Shown here: positions 54,058 to 62,340 of the stretch, piece by piece
Layout: the number at the start of each line of letters is the position of its first letter
Position numbering within the stretch: position 1 is the first letter of the stretch
Assembly (NCBI GenBank): GCA_027491235.1
Contig: JAIXWO010000018.1
Location: 1-64,000, forward strand
Direction of reading: 5' to 3'
Length of the DNA: 64,000 bases
Source of the DNA: Sphingomonadales bacterium
GTDB taxonomy: Bacteria; Pseudomonadota; Alphaproteobacteria; Sphingomonadales; Sphingomonadaceae
The notes under the pieces: model-generated
The model's input: only the letters and a program-made list of their open reading frames with translations
Told to the model about the DNA's origin: nothing
The model's database searches: none
Translations under genes and position numbers: made by a program

Positions 54058-54468
54058 TCAGCGGCCCGCCTTAACTGTGTCGATGAAGCAGCGGACGGTG
54101 CGGGTGTCGGGTCCGCCGGAGGTCAGGCCGCGGGCCCATTTGGCGACGCCCGCCTCGTCACCGGGGGCGATGACGCCGCCCCAGACATCGGCATAGCGCA
54201 AGCCGCGTTTGCCGGCCTGTCGGAAGAAATAGACGCCGCGTTCCGCTTCATCGGGCGTGGCCCAGATCAGCCGCCACCGGCCATCGTCGAGGACGGCGCC
54301 AATGTTGCGGGCGGAAACGGGCTGGCGCGCCTGCTGCCAGATCAGCGTTGCATCGCCCATCCGACTTGCGGCTGTCGAGCGGACAACGAGCCCTGCGCAA
54401 CCCCGCGCCTCTGCCGGCGAGGCTGCTGTGACGAGAGCCGCCGCCGCCAGAACGGCCACGGCCCGCAT
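54058..54468 (-). CDS. Hypothetical secreted protein
   Basis: A 136-residue protein with a signal peptide (MRAVAVLAAAALVTAASPAEA) and two Cys (C24 and C127) that may form a disulfide. It starts at an overlap with the DUF4197 stop (TAATG). No family is recognised. Confidence 0.65.
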   Translation of the reverse strand: MRAVAVLAAAALVTAASPAEARGCAGLVVRSTAASRMGDATLIWQQARQPVSARNIGAVLDDGRWRLIWATPDEAERGVYFFRQAGKRGLRYADVWGGVIAPGDEAGVAKWARGLTSGGPDTRTVRCFIDTVKAGR

Positions 54469-55136
54469 TAAAGCACTTTGCCCAAAATCTTGCCCGGATT
54501 GCCACGAAGGGCGGCTTCTTCGCTGCCCATATAGGTGAAGATGCCCTTCATGGCCTGCTGCGTCACGCTGTCGGTCAGCTTGTCATTGCTGAGGCCGAGC
54601 GACCCGAGCAGGCTGCCCGCGCTGCCGAGCTTTGCCAGTTGGTCAAACGCGCCAACCTTGGTGAGCGCAGAGGCGATGAGCGGGCGGACCTTGGTGCCCA
54701 GCTCCACGCCGGCTGTGCGTTCCAGATAGTTGGTGCCGCCCGTCTTGTCCGCGACGATGCCGGGGACGTCGGTGATCTTCAGGCCGCTGATCGCGCTGCG
54801 GAACACGGGCTTGGCCTCCCCCGCGGCCAGGCTGGCGGCGTCGTTCAGCGATTTGGTGAGCTTGGTCGTCAGCCCCAATTTGTCGCCGCTCTTCATCAGC
54901 TTGCGGGCAAGCTTGCCGCCGGTGCCGGGCAGGAGAATGCGGATCGCGGTGTCGCGGTAAAAGCCATCGGGCAGTGCCAGCTTGGTGAGCGCACTGTCCG
55001 ATGCATTGCCGAGCAGCTTGGTGAGGCCAAGCCCGTCGAGCAACCCCGCCGCCGCCTGTGCGGGGATCATCACAAGGCCGCCCGTTGCCATCATGCCGCC
55101 CAGCGCCGCACGCCGTGTCCAGATATCGGTCATCAT
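54468..55136 (-). CDS. DUF4197 domain-containing protein
   Basis: A 222-residue protein with a Tat-like signal (TRRAALGGMMATGGLVMIPAQA) and the DUF4197 helical domain (GLLDGLGLTKLLGNASDSALTKL, ARKLMKSGDKLGLTTKLTKSLN and YMGSEEAALRGNPG). Function unknown; relatives are periplasmic. The next gene overlaps its stop by one base. Confidence 0.88.
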   Translation of the reverse strand: MMTDIWTRRAALGGMMATGGLVMIPAQAAAGLLDGLGLTKLLGNASDSALTKLALPDGFYRDTAIRILLPGTGGKLARKLMKSGDKLGLTTKLTKSLNDAASLAAGEAKPVFRSAISGLKITDVPGIVADKTGGTNYLERTAGVELGTKVRPLIASALTKVGAFDQLAKLGSAGSLLGSLGLSNDKLTDSVTQQAMKGIFTYMGSEEAALRGNPGKILGKVL

Positions 55137-55238
55137 CTTCTCCCCACCAAGGCCCGCCTGAAAAGCGGCAGAAAACCAAGGCTAGGCCGCAGAAATCCGC
55201 CGTGCAACGCCCATCAGCCAAGCCTTTGGCGCGCAACG

Positions 55239-55271
55239 AAAAAGCCCCGCCGTACATCCGGGCGGGGCTTC
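55239..55271 (-). terminator. Rho-independent terminator
   Basis: Stem AAGCCCCGCC/GGCGGGGCTT (55242-55251 with 55261-55270). On the minus strand a run of T follows, so it terminates the secreted-protein gene at 55338-55631. Confidence 0.75.
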
Positions 55272-55337
55272 TTGTGTCGGCAGGCGGACCAAATGGGAGA
55301 GGAGGTGCCGCCGCCGGAATGGGGTGATCGCCGCGCC

Positions 55338-55631
55338 TTAGCGCGAAGCGACTTCCACAATGCCCTTAACGGGCTTCACTTCGGAAAGCTTAAAGCTGAC
55401 GGGGTTGTTGTTGAAGTGGCCGGAAACGCTGAACTTCGACACGGCAAGCTTGAACGGCACGCCTTCAGACGTCTTGCCGGTGATGATGCGGCCCTGCGGC
55501 GTTTCAGCAACGGTGTAGGTATATTGCGTGCCATCATAAGCGATCGAGCTTTGCGCGGCGTCGGCTGCAAAAGCGATCGAGGGAAGGGCAACGGAAAGGG
55601 CGGCGGCGAATTTGATTGCGGTACGGATCAT
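55338..55631 (-). CDS. Hypothetical secreted protein
   Basis: A 97-residue protein with a signal peptide (MIRTAIKFAAALSVALPSIAFA) and a small beta-rich domain (TYTVAETPQGRIITGKT). ATG 55631 is chosen. A strong terminator follows. Function unknown. Confidence 0.75.
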   Translation of the reverse strand: MIRTAIKFAAALSVALPSIAFAADAAQSSIAYDGTQYTYTVAETPQGRIITGKTSEGVPFKLAVSKFSVSGHFNNNPVSFKLSEVKPVKGIVEVASR

Positions 55632-55812
55632 GAGAACATTCCTTCGATTGAATGGATGATGTTCTCCTACACTGTCGTTTTTGTTGTGCAGTGCAACATA
55701 CGCACGCGGCGCTGCCCGGCACAAATGCAATGAATGCCTTCGCAGTTGCAGCAATTGCAACCAATGTGGTTGATGTGTTTGCACAGAGGTGCGGAGGAGG
55801 TCTTTAAGCTGT

Positions 55813-55882
55813 GCTCCGGCGCAGGCCGGAGCCTAGGGGGGTATGCGTACCGCTGGCCCTGGACTCCGGCCTGCGCCGGAGT
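55813..55882. repeat. Paired palindromes, GCTCCGGC family, copy 1
   Basis: GCTCCGGC-GCAG-GCCGGAGC at 55813-55832 and ACTCCGGC-CTGC-GCCGGAGT at 55863-55882 enclose about 30 bp. The whole unit reappears inverted at 59171-59253. Confidence 0.75.
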
Positions 55883-55903
55883 ACGGCATTCCCCACCCCA
55901 AAT

Positions 55904-55927
55904 CGTCATCCTGAACTTGGTTCAGGA
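55904..55927. repeat. CGTCATCCTGAAC-type repeat, single
   Basis: CGTCATCCTGAACTTGG then TTCAGGA, a short stem-loop also found twice at 59270-59375. A common dispersed repeat in many bacteria. Confidence 0.7.
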
Positions 55928-55960
55928 GAACCGGCTGGAGCCTCCACGCCGTCACACCCG

Positions 55961-56119
55961 CGTCGCCCCGTGCTTGACACGGGGCCAGGCTCATTTCCGC
56001 CCGGTCTGGCCCCCGTTGCTTGCCGGATATGACAGAACCCTGCGCGCCAGTCATTCGGGCATCTTGCCGAACGGGAAAGTGCGAGAAAAGCCCAGCCCCG
56101 TGTCAAGCGCGGGGCGACG
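55961..56119 (-). mobile_element. Second internally deleted copy of the GIY-YIG element
   Basis: A 159-bp copy in reverse orientation. Both palindromes (55965-55985 and 56095-56115) are present, as is the leader up to GCCCGAATG and the final part with ATATCCGGCAAG and CCGGGCGGA that matches the end of the GIY-YIG gene. The central coding part is missing. Its length nearly equals the copy at 21973-22132. Confidence 0.78.
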
Positions 56120-56226
56120 GAAAAAGGGGGGGGGCGACGTCGAAAATCGCCCGAACAGATACGGCATCGTCACCGCAATCGCCCCGAAACCAAGACGATT
56201 ATCGGCTTCCACGCCGCCCCACCCGC

Positions 56227-56250
56227 GCTCAGGCTGAGCCTGTCGAAGCC
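56227..56250. repeat. TGAGCC-TGTCGAAG repeat, single copy
   Basis: Same family as the inverted pair at 26625-26711. Confidence 0.6.
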
Positions 56251-56487
56251 GTGCCCAGCCTCCGCGTCTGTGCGTGAGACCAGACAAAACGGTCCCCATG
56301 GAGGCTGCCCCAAGGCCAATAGGACAAAGCGAGAGAGACAGGCGGAACAGGCAGACGCGACATAAAGGCTCCGGTTTTAAATGGGTTACAGAGCCTAGAC
56401 GCCGCACGGTGGTGCTGACCTCAGGCAGGGCATTGATTGCAGTCGAGACTCTATGTAAACAACTTAAAAATTCTGGATGGTATAGTC

Positions 56488-57540
56488 ATGAACACGACGA
56501 TCAAGGATGTTGGACGAGAGGTGTTGCCTGACGAAGATACCATCTATCGTATAAATACATTTGGTGCCGACTTCACGGTAGATGGCTTGGTAAGTCGCTT
56601 TGACAGAGGTGATATTTATCGTCCAGATTTTCAGAGAAACTTTGTATGGTCTCAAGCTCAAGCTTCGAAATTTATCGAGTCAATTTTACTGGGACTGCCA
56701 ATTCCTAGCATTTTCTTGTATCGGGAAGAGGAGTCACAGAAGCATCTTATTGTTGATGGACTACAGAGATTAACGACACTTTTGGCATTCACTCGCGGAG
56801 TATTTCCATATTCTCGAAAGAATTTTCGGCTGGTCAATGTTCAAAAAAGATATTCCGGAAGAACAATATACGATTTAGAGGATGATGATAAACGTCGTTT
56901 TTACGATGCAGTCATTCATGCTATGATTATTCAACAAAATCTCCCGCAGGGAAATAAAAATTCTGTATTTCATATATTTGAACGGTTAAATTCGAACGGA
57001 ACGCCGTTGGAGCCGCAAGAAATAAGGGCTGCAGTTTTTCATGGACCTCTTCAAGAATTTCTTCAAAATCTGAATGAATTCTCAGAATGGAGAGTAATAT
57101 TTGGGCCTCCTCACAAAAGATCAAAGGATGAGGAGTTAATTCTAAGATTTTTTGCGTTCCTGTACATGCGGAATGAATATGTCAGTCCAATGAAGTTATT
57201 TCTTAATAACTTCATGGAGAAGAACCGATCGATGGAGTTTTTTAATTCATCCGAAGCTCGTCACATATTTTTAGAGACAATGACAAAAATTTATCGAGCT
57301 CTCGGTCGGAGGGCGTTTAGAATTCAACGGAGTCTAAATGCTGCAGTTTTTGATTCGTTCGCCGTGTCGGTTGCCCTGAATGAGAATCTGTCTGATCAGG
57401 AAATTTCGTCGGCCTATAATCGTTTAATGGGCGACGAGGTCTATTTGAAGTTGGTCAGTAAAGCGACAGCGAACGAAAAAAATGTGGAGAGGCGGTTTGA
57501 AGTCGCCTTGCAAGCTATTCATGATTCCACAATCTATTAG
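56488..57540 (+). CDS. DUF262 domain protein (GmrSD-like)
   Basis: A 350-residue protein with an N-terminal ParB/Srx-like DUF262 domain: RPDFQRNFVWSQAQASKFIESILLGLPIPSIFLY and the IVDGLQRLTTLLAF signature. The C-terminal 150 residues are helical, with no HNH nuclease motif that I can see. DUF262 domains bind NTP or DNA in defence systems such as GmrSD and BrxU. It is AT-rich and overlaps a HEPN gene by 20 bp. Confidence 0.85.
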   Translation: MNTTIKDVGREVLPDEDTIYRINTFGADFTVDGLVSRFDRGDIYRPDFQRNFVWSQAQASKFIESILLGLPIPSIFLYREEESQKHLIVDGLQRLTTLLAFTRGVFPYSRKNFRLVNVQKRYSGRTIYDLEDDDKRRFYDAVIHAMIIQQNLPQGNKNSVFHIFERLNSNGTPLEPQEIRAAVFHGPLQEFLQNLNEFSEWRVIFGPPHKRSKDEELILRFFAFLYMRNEYVSPMKLFLNNFMEKNRSMEFFNSSEARHIFLETMTKIYRALGRRAFRIQRSLNAAVFDSFAVSVALNENLSDQEISSAYNRLMGDEVYLKLVSKATANEKNVERRFEVALQAIHDSTIY

Positions 57541-57991
57541 TCAATATCAGTCTTCACTTGACAGTATGCTTGTTCCTTTGCGGCACGAGGTAGCTACTTG
57601 TGAAATAAGACTTCAATCCGTTTTTTCACAGTATCTCATTATTAAGGGATCTGGTCTTATAGAATTATGTGTAAAAGAAGTTGTAGCGGAATACGCGAGA
57701 AGGTATTCTAATAATCAAATAAAATCTTATTTAGTTAAGAGTGTGTCCTATGAGAATGCGTTGAATTGTAATAAGATAAAGATGATATTTGATAGATTTT
57801 CGTCGGACTGGTGGAGCCGAATTGAGGCGGCAACATCTAATTCAGAGCGCTCGGCCGTAGATAGCATCAAGACTTTGCGAGACCAGATTGCACATGGAGG
57901 GCAAAACGGCACTGGCTTCAGCACGGTTGAGCAGTACTATATTAACGTGAAGCGATTCTCCGAAGCAGTTTGCAATGAACTGATTCCTTAG
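57521..57991 (+). CDS. HEPN-like protein (RiboL-PSP-HEPN/MAE_28990 type)
   Basis: A 156-residue helical protein. It has the RxxxxH motif RDQIAHGG near residue 125, typical of HEPN ribonucleases, preceded by a helix with KSVSYENALNCNKI. The ATG 57521 start lies inside the DUF262 gene, so translation is coupled. Base composition is very AT-rich. It may be the effector of a DUF262-HEPN defence module. Confidence 0.78.
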   Translation: MIPQSISQYQSSLDSMLVPLRHEVATCEIRLQSVFSQYLIIKGSGLIELCVKEVVAEYARRYSNNQIKSYLVKSVSYENALNCNKIKMIFDRFSSDWWSRIEAATSNSERSAVDSIKTLRDQIAHGGQNGTGFSTVEQYYINVKRFSEAVCNELIP

Positions 57992-58055
57992 GCTGTTTTT
58001 GCGCCAAGCATTTTTAACTTTCCTACACCGTTCCCTTTATGTTCTAAACTGTCGG

Positions 58056-59075
58056 ATGAGCACTACATCCGATTCGCCCGCCGCCGCCGGTTTCGGCTCC
58101 CCCTCCACCCTTGACCATCATGAGCATCAGGCAGAGCTGCCTTTTGCCTCTCCGCTGCCCCGTTCAGAACGTCCGTTTCTGGAAGAGGAAGAAAACCCCT
58201 TTGCCTTTGATCATGTCCGCCTGCGCTTCCGTCAGGATGGTTGGACGCCGGAGCGGCAGGAGCGCTTTATTGAGGCGCTGGCCGCGACCGGCTGTGTCGA
58301 GCACGCCGCGCGCGCCGTGGGGAAGAGCGTCTCTTCCGCTTACGCCCTGAAAACACGGGCCGAGGCGCGGCCCTTTCGCCTTGCGTGGGAGGCCGCGTTG
58401 GAGGTGGGCATAAAGCGCCTGTCCGAAGCCGCCTTGTCGCGCGCCATCCATGGCGTGGCCCAGCCCATTTATTATCAGGGCGAACAGGTGGGCGAACGCC
58501 GCCATTATGATGAGCGGCTGACCGTGTTCCTGCTGCGCTACCGCGACCCCGCCCGCTTTGGCCCCTGGATCGACCGCGTCGATAGCGTCGAAGAAAAATT
58601 CGACGGCGCGCCCATGCTGCTCCGCCAACTCCTCAACCGCATGATCGACAAGCTGTTCGGCGAACTGGGCGACGACGCCTTTGATCGCGCCGTGACGTCT
58701 GGTGAGCTTCCCGAGGATTGGGAGGCGGAGATGGGGGATGAGGAGGAAGATGAGGAGGATGGGGATTTGGAGGATGAAACCTCCGTTCGTCCCGAGCAGC
58801 GTCGAGGGACGTGGGGCCAAGGTGTCTCGACGGCGCTCGACACGAACGGGGAGGGGGAGGGCGATGTCCCCTCCGATGTCATCCCCGCGAAGGCGGGGAT
58901 CCAGCCTTGGGACGCGCCGATGGAGTCCCGCTTTCGCGGGAATGACAGTGAGGATGAGAGGGGGAATGAGAGGGGAGCTGAGAGTGGGAATGAGAGGGTG
59001 GAAGAGGAAAACAGGCCGGACGATGCGGGGGCACATCCGCCCGGCCCTATGCGCCCGCGCATCCGGACCTTCTGA
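58056..59075 (+). CDS. HTH-like protein with a repeat-derived tail
   Basis: A 339-residue protein. Residues about 50-170 form a helix-turn-helix unit seen in terminase-like and phage-related proteins of sphingomonads (ALAATGCVEHAARAVGKSVSSAY, PARFGPWIDR). After an acidic stretch, residues 245-300 are translated palindromic repeats (VIPAKAGIQ and SRFRGNDS), so the C-terminus was formed by repeat insertion. Function unknown. Confidence 0.75.
   Translation: MSTTSDSPAAAGFGSPSTLDHHEHQAELPFASPLPRSERPFLEEEENPFAFDHVRLRFRQDGWTPERQERFIEALAATGCVEHAARAVGKSVSSAYALKTRAEARPFRLAWEAALEVGIKRLSEAALSRAIHGVAQPIYYQGEQVGERRHYDERLTVFLLRYRDPARFGPWIDRVDSVEEKFDGAPMLLRQLLNRMIDKLFGELGDDAFDRAVTSGELPEDWEAEMGDEEEDEEDGDLEDETSVRPEQRRGTWGQGVSTALDTNGEGEGDVPSDVIPAKAGIQPWDAPMESRFRGNDSEDERGNERGAESGNERVEEENRPDDAGAHPPGPMRPRIRTF
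58783..58851. repeat. Inverted pair of CCGTTCGT repeats inside the gene
   Basis: CCGTTCGTCCCGAGCAGCGT at 58783 and its imperfect inverse ending CACGAACGGGG at 58851. It lies in-frame in the HTH-like gene. Confidence 0.65.
58878..58948. repeat. Inverted pair of GTCATCCCCGCGAA repeats inside the gene
   Basis: GTCATCCCCGCGAAGGCGGG at 58878 and its imperfect inverse at 58922-58948. Read in frame it gives VIPAKAGIQ and SRFRGNDS, the well-known translation of this repeat. Confidence 0.8.
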
Positions 59076-59170
59076 GAAAGCGCGCCCACGTTTTTCTGCG
59101 GCGTGAGGCCCTCAACTTCCTCCACTTCCAAATGCGGACGGGGGCAATTCTGGTTCTTTTCTGCCCACCT

Positions 59171-59253
59171 ACCTGTGCTCCGGCGCAGGCCGGAGCCTAG
59201 GGCCAGCGGTACTCAGGTCTCCCCTGGGCTCCGGCCTGCGCCGGAGCACAGGT
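59171..59253. repeat. Paired palindromes, GCTCCGGC family, copy 2
   Basis: GCTCCGGC-GCAG-GCCGGAGC at 59177-59196 and GCTCCGGC-CTGC-GCCGGAGC at 59228-59247, within ACCTGTG...CACAGGT. It is an inverted relative of copy 1 at 55813-55882, including the inner GGCCAGCGGTAC. Confidence 0.8.
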
Positions 59254-59269
59254 GGGGGTTCCCCCATAT

Positions 59270-59375
59270 CGTCATCCTGAACTTGTTTCAGGATCCATTA
59301 GCATCAATGCCCCCGGATGGGTGTCTCTTTGGGGCGCTGGGTGTTCATGGATGCTGAACCAAGTTCAGCATGACG
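59270..59375. repeat. Inverted pair of CGTCATCCTGAAC repeats
   Basis: CGTCATCCTGAACTTG at 59270 and GTTCAGCATGACG ending at 59375 enclose about 55 bp. It fills the spacer with copy 2 of the GCTCCGGC family. Confidence 0.75.
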
Positions 59376-59419
59376 AGGGAGGGGGAGGCGGCGGGGGTCG
59401 CGGGCCGCCGCCTCAGCCG

Positions 59420-59740
59420 TTACTCCCCGCGCTGGCGGTCGTGCTTTTGGCGGTAGATGTTGGCGCTGGCGCGGTCCTGCATGGCTTCGATCCGCAGGCG
59501 TTCGGCGCGGCTCAGGCCATTGCCGTCGGCGCGGCTGCGGGCTTCGTAAGCCGAGATATGGCCCTGCTGGCGCTGGAGGCGGTTGACCTCACGTGCGTTG
59601 AGGCTGCCATTGGCAATGCCCGTGTCGATCCGCTGCTGCTGCTTGGTTTGGCGCTGGTTGATGCGGGCTTCGGCCGGCGCCGCAACCGCAACGGTTGTCA
59701 GGCTGGCGGCGATGGCGGCGAGGATGAACTTGGTACGCAT
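59420..59740 (-). CDS. Hypothetical secreted protein, Gln/Arg-rich
   Basis: A 106-residue protein with a signal peptide (MRTKFILAAIAASLTTVAVAAPAEA) and a Gln/Arg-rich helical domain (RINQRQTKQQQRIDTGIANGSLN, HISAYEARSRADG). It resembles unnamed periplasmic proteins common in sphingomonads. ATG at 59740 has a GGAG site. Confidence 0.78.
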   Translation of the reverse strand: MRTKFILAAIAASLTTVAVAAPAEARINQRQTKQQQRIDTGIANGSLNAREVNRLQRQQGHISAYEARSRADGNGLSRAERLRIEAMQDRASANIYRQKHDRQRGE

Positions 59741-60157
59741 AACATGTCTCCTTTTGGTTCGAAGGATGCCGCGGGTCGCATAGCGGCGTCTTCACAAGGC
59801 CAAACGGACCGCGCGCAAAAACCCTTCGCGGCCAGCGCACATTTTTTGGGAGTTTTTGGGAAGTCTCTGAAAAGACGCGCGAAAAAAAGGCGGAGCCGTT
59901 TCCAGCTCCGCCAAGTTTTGTGTTGGTCGTACAAAGACAGTGTGCCGGAGGGCAGGGGGGGGGAATACACCTGGCTTCAGTGTACGTCCCTCCGGCAGCC
60001 AGAGAAGCGGTTGCCCGTTTCCTGTATTCGTTATGGCGGCAATTCACGACCAAATGCTTAAAAACGCAAGGAAAATGGTCCGAATTGGTGTCAATATAAC
60101 GGTATTAAAAGCCAAAATGGTTTGAATTGGGGTGTGGCCGGGTGGGGCGGCGGCGGC
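59741..60157. other. 417-bp gene-free region, holds an RNA candidate
   Basis: No protein gene is seen. A terminator-like hairpin and a long stem-loop occur between 59882 and 59998; the rest is the promoter side of the secreted-protein gene. Confidence 0.6.
59882..59998 (-). ncRNA. Candidate structured RNA with terminator
   Basis: On the minus strand, a stem-loop with arms TGCCGGAGGG/CCCTCCGGCA (59943-59952 with 59988-59997) and an inner TACAC/GTGTA stem is followed by GGCGGAGC/GCTCCGCC (59889-59912) and seven T. This is a transcription unit shape with no gene. It may be an sRNA or the leftover terminator of another gene; it is not a known family to me. Confidence 0.4.
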
Positions 60158-60475
60158 TTAGCGCTTCTTCACAAACTCCGCCCGCAGGACGAGGCCTTTG
60201 ATCCCGTCAAACTTGCAGTCGATTTCCTGCGCGTCGCCGGTCAGCCGGATTGATTTGATGAGCGTCCCGCGCTTGAGCGTCTGGCCCGCGCCCTTCACCG
60301 TCAGATCCTTGATCAGCGTGACCTGATCGCCATCGGCCAGAATGTTGCCCACCGCATCGCGGACCTCAACACCGTCACTGCTGCCAGCCGCCGCCTGTTT
60401 CGCCGCAAGCTCACTTGCGGGCATCCAGTCGCCGCTGACCTCATCATAGACATAGTCTTCATTGTCGTCCGCCAT
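60158..60475 (-). CDS. PhnA domain-containing protein
   Basis: A 105-residue protein with the C-terminal PhnA/YjdM SH3-like domain (VRDAVGNILADGDQVTLIKDL, VLRAEFVKKR). The usual N-terminal zinc ribbon is reduced to a WMPASEL segment. PhnA is named from phosphonate operons but its role is not settled. Confidence 0.88.
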   Translation of the reverse strand: MADDNEDYVYDEVSGDWMPASELAAKQAAAGSSDGVEVRDAVGNILADGDQVTLIKDLTVKGAGQTLKRGTLIKSIRLTGDAQEIDCKFDGIKGLVLRAEFVKKR

Positions 60476-60576
60476 GGGGGAAAATCCTTTCGCGGCGGGG
60501 CCTAGCGGTTGGCGGGGGACTTGGCCAGTTCTGCCGGACTTGACCTGCGCCGGTGCCTGCCGCCAGATGAGGGCAG

Positions 60577-61131
60577 ATGTGTAATCTCTACCGCCTTGAT
60601 GTCCCCGCCAACCAGATTGCCGATGCTTTCGGCATCGATGCGGGCCGCGACCCTTGGGCGGGGGATTATGTCGCGCCGGGCAAATATGCGCCGGTTGTTG
60701 TCCGTGCCGATGGTCAGAAGGTCATGGTCCCCCGCGTCTGGGGCGTGCCGCCGCCGCCCAATGGCGATCGGCCCGTCACCAATGTCCGCAATCTCGACAG
60801 CCCGTTCTGGATCGGCACGCTGCGCCACACCATGTTTCGTTGCCTCATCCCCGTCACCAGCTTTCAGGAATGGGGCGGAGAACGCGGCCGCCGGACGCAG
60901 CATTGGTTTTCGGTGCCGTCGGAACCTGTCTTTGCCATCGCCGGCATCTGGCGCGACAGTGAGGTGGCGAGCTTCGCCATGCTGACGACCGACCCCAATC
61001 CGCTGGTGGAGGCTGTCCACCCCAAGGCGATGCCGGTGATCCTCCACAGCTATGATCACGACGCCTGGTTGCGCGCGGACTGGAAAGAGGCGCGGCAGCT
61101 TGTCGCATCTTATCCTTCGCAGCTCATGTAG
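60577..61131 (+). CDS. SOS response-associated peptidase family (SRAP, YedK/HMCES)
   Basis: A 184-residue SRAP protein that cross-links to abasic sites in single-stranded DNA. The catalytic Cys follows the start Met (MCNLYRL), the Asn is in TNVRNL, the Glu in SFQEW and the His in VHPKAMPVIL. Start at ATG 60577 is forced because Cys2 must be N-terminal. Confidence 0.92.
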   Translation: MCNLYRLDVPANQIADAFGIDAGRDPWAGDYVAPGKYAPVVVRADGQKVMVPRVWGVPPPPNGDRPVTNVRNLDSPFWIGTLRHTMFRCLIPVTSFQEWGGERGRRTQHWFSVPSEPVFAIAGIWRDSEVASFAMLTTDPNPLVEAVHPKAMPVILHSYDHDAWLRADWKEARQLVASYPSQLM

Positions 61132-61413
61132 ATGGCAGAAATCCCCGCCGCACCGCCAAAAGCTCCGGCCCCGCCCATTGACCTTTTCAGCCGGTAGGGG
61201 TAGTGGCCCGCTCGCCTGACGGGAATGGCGTGCGTGAGACTCTCTCGCAAACCCCAGGAATGTCAGGCATTACATAGCGCTTGAACACTGTTTGTGCGGG
61301 ACTTGTCCCCGGGCATTTGCCTTGGGGGCGATTCGCGTTTTCGTCATGGGTCAAACCATAAGGAAAACGACTTTGCCGTGCATCAGAGTAACTTCGTAAA
61401 GGTGAAGGGCTTC
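61132..61413. promoter_or_regulatory. Leader region of the str operon
   Basis: The 282 bp upstream of rpsL hold no other gene. It should hold the str operon promoter; a precise -35/-10 was not assigned. Confidence 0.4.
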
Positions 61414-61785
61414 ATGCCAACGATCAATCAGCTGGTCCGCAAGGGCCGGGCGCCTCAGAAGGCGAAATCCAAAGTTCCGGCAATGGAACAGAACCCGCAG
61501 AAGCGTGGTGTTTGCACCCGCGTCTACACGACGACCCCGAAAAAGCCGAACTCGGCGCTCCGCAAGGTGGCCAAGATTCGTCTTACAAACGGTCGTGAAG
61601 TCATCAGTTACATCCCCGGTGAAGGTCACAACCTTCAGGAGCACTCGGTTGTTCTCATCCGTGGCGGTCGTGTTCGCGATCTTCCCGGCGTGCGCTACCA
61701 CGTTCTCCGCGGCGTGCTCGACACGCAGGGTGTGAAGGACCGCAAGCAAAGCCGTTCCAAGTACGGCGCTAAGCGTCCTAAGTAA
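61414..61785 (+). CDS. rpsL: 30S ribosomal protein S12
   Basis: A 123-residue S12 with [12 protein letters not shown] at the start and the universally conserved [21 protein letters not shown] and GVRYHVLRG. The start at ATG 61414 removes a non-conserved upstream extension. First gene of rpsL-rpsG-fusA. Confidence 0.98.
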   Translation: MPTINQLVRKGRAPQKAKSKVPAMEQNPQKRGVCTRVYTTTPKKPNSALRKVAKIRLTNGREVISYIPGEGHNLQEHSVVLIRGGRVRDLPGVRYHVLRGVLDTQGVKDRKQSRSKYGAKRPK

Positions 61786-61810
61786 TCTTCAGATAGAAGG
61801 ATAAGCTGAC

Positions 61811-62281
61811 ATGGCTCGTCGTCGTCGTCCCGAGAAGCGGGAAATTCTGCCCGATCCCAAATTTGGTGATGTGGTGCTTTCGAAATTCATGAACTCCGTC
61901 ATGCTTGACGGTAAGAAATCGGTTGCTGAAGGAATCGTCTATGGCGCTTTCGAAGCGATCGAAGCCAAGGCGAAGAAGGAACCGCTCGGCGTGTTCCATG
62001 ACGCGCTGAACAATGTGAAGCCGGGCATCGAAGTCCGTTCGCGTCGCGTTGGTGGTGCTACGTATCAGGTGCCGGTTGAAGTCCGCACCGAACGTGCCCA
62101 GGCTCTTGCCATCCGCTGGCTCATTGGTGCTGCACGTTCGCGTTCGGAAAACACCATGGCCGCCCGCCTGTCGGGTGAACTGATGGATGCCGCAAACAAC
62201 CGTGGCAATGCTGTGAAGAAGCGTGAAGACACGCATCGCATGGCAGAAGCCAACCGCGCCTTCTCGCACTACCGCTGGTAA
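61811..62281 (+). CDS. rpsG: 30S ribosomal protein S7
   Basis: A 156-residue S7 with [20 protein letters not shown] and a conserved [11 protein letters not shown] and [13 protein letters not shown] end. It binds 16S rRNA and in many bacteria regulates the operon by feedback. It lies 25 bp after rpsL. Confidence 0.98.
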   Translation: MARRRRPEKREILPDPKFGDVVLSKFMNSVMLDGKKSVAEGIVYGAFEAIEAKAKKEPLGVFHDALNNVKPGIEVRSRRVGGATYQVPVEVRTERAQALAIRWLIGAARSRSENTMAARLSGELMDAANNRGNAVKKREDTHRMAEANRAFSHYRW

Positions 62282-62297
62282 TCGCGCTGTAACAATT

Positions 62298-62319
62298 GGA
62301 GCGCCTTAGCGGGCGCTCC
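62298..62319 (+). other. Hairpin in the rpsG-fusA spacer
   Basis: A perfect 8-bp stem GGAGCGCC/GGCGCTCC with a 6-nt loop, without a U-run. It may adjust read-through or mRNA stability between rpsG and fusA. Confidence 0.45.
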
Positions 62320-62340
62320 ACCCCTTCGGAGTATTCCACC

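Larger units (their letters stand above)
55632..56487. other. 856-bp gene-free region full of dispersed repeats
   Basis: No gene is seen between the secreted protein and the DUF262 gene. The region holds at least four repeat units of different families (listed separately), a short inverted GTTGCAGCAATTGCAAC near 55744, and AT-richer sequence before DUF262. Confidence 0.7.
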
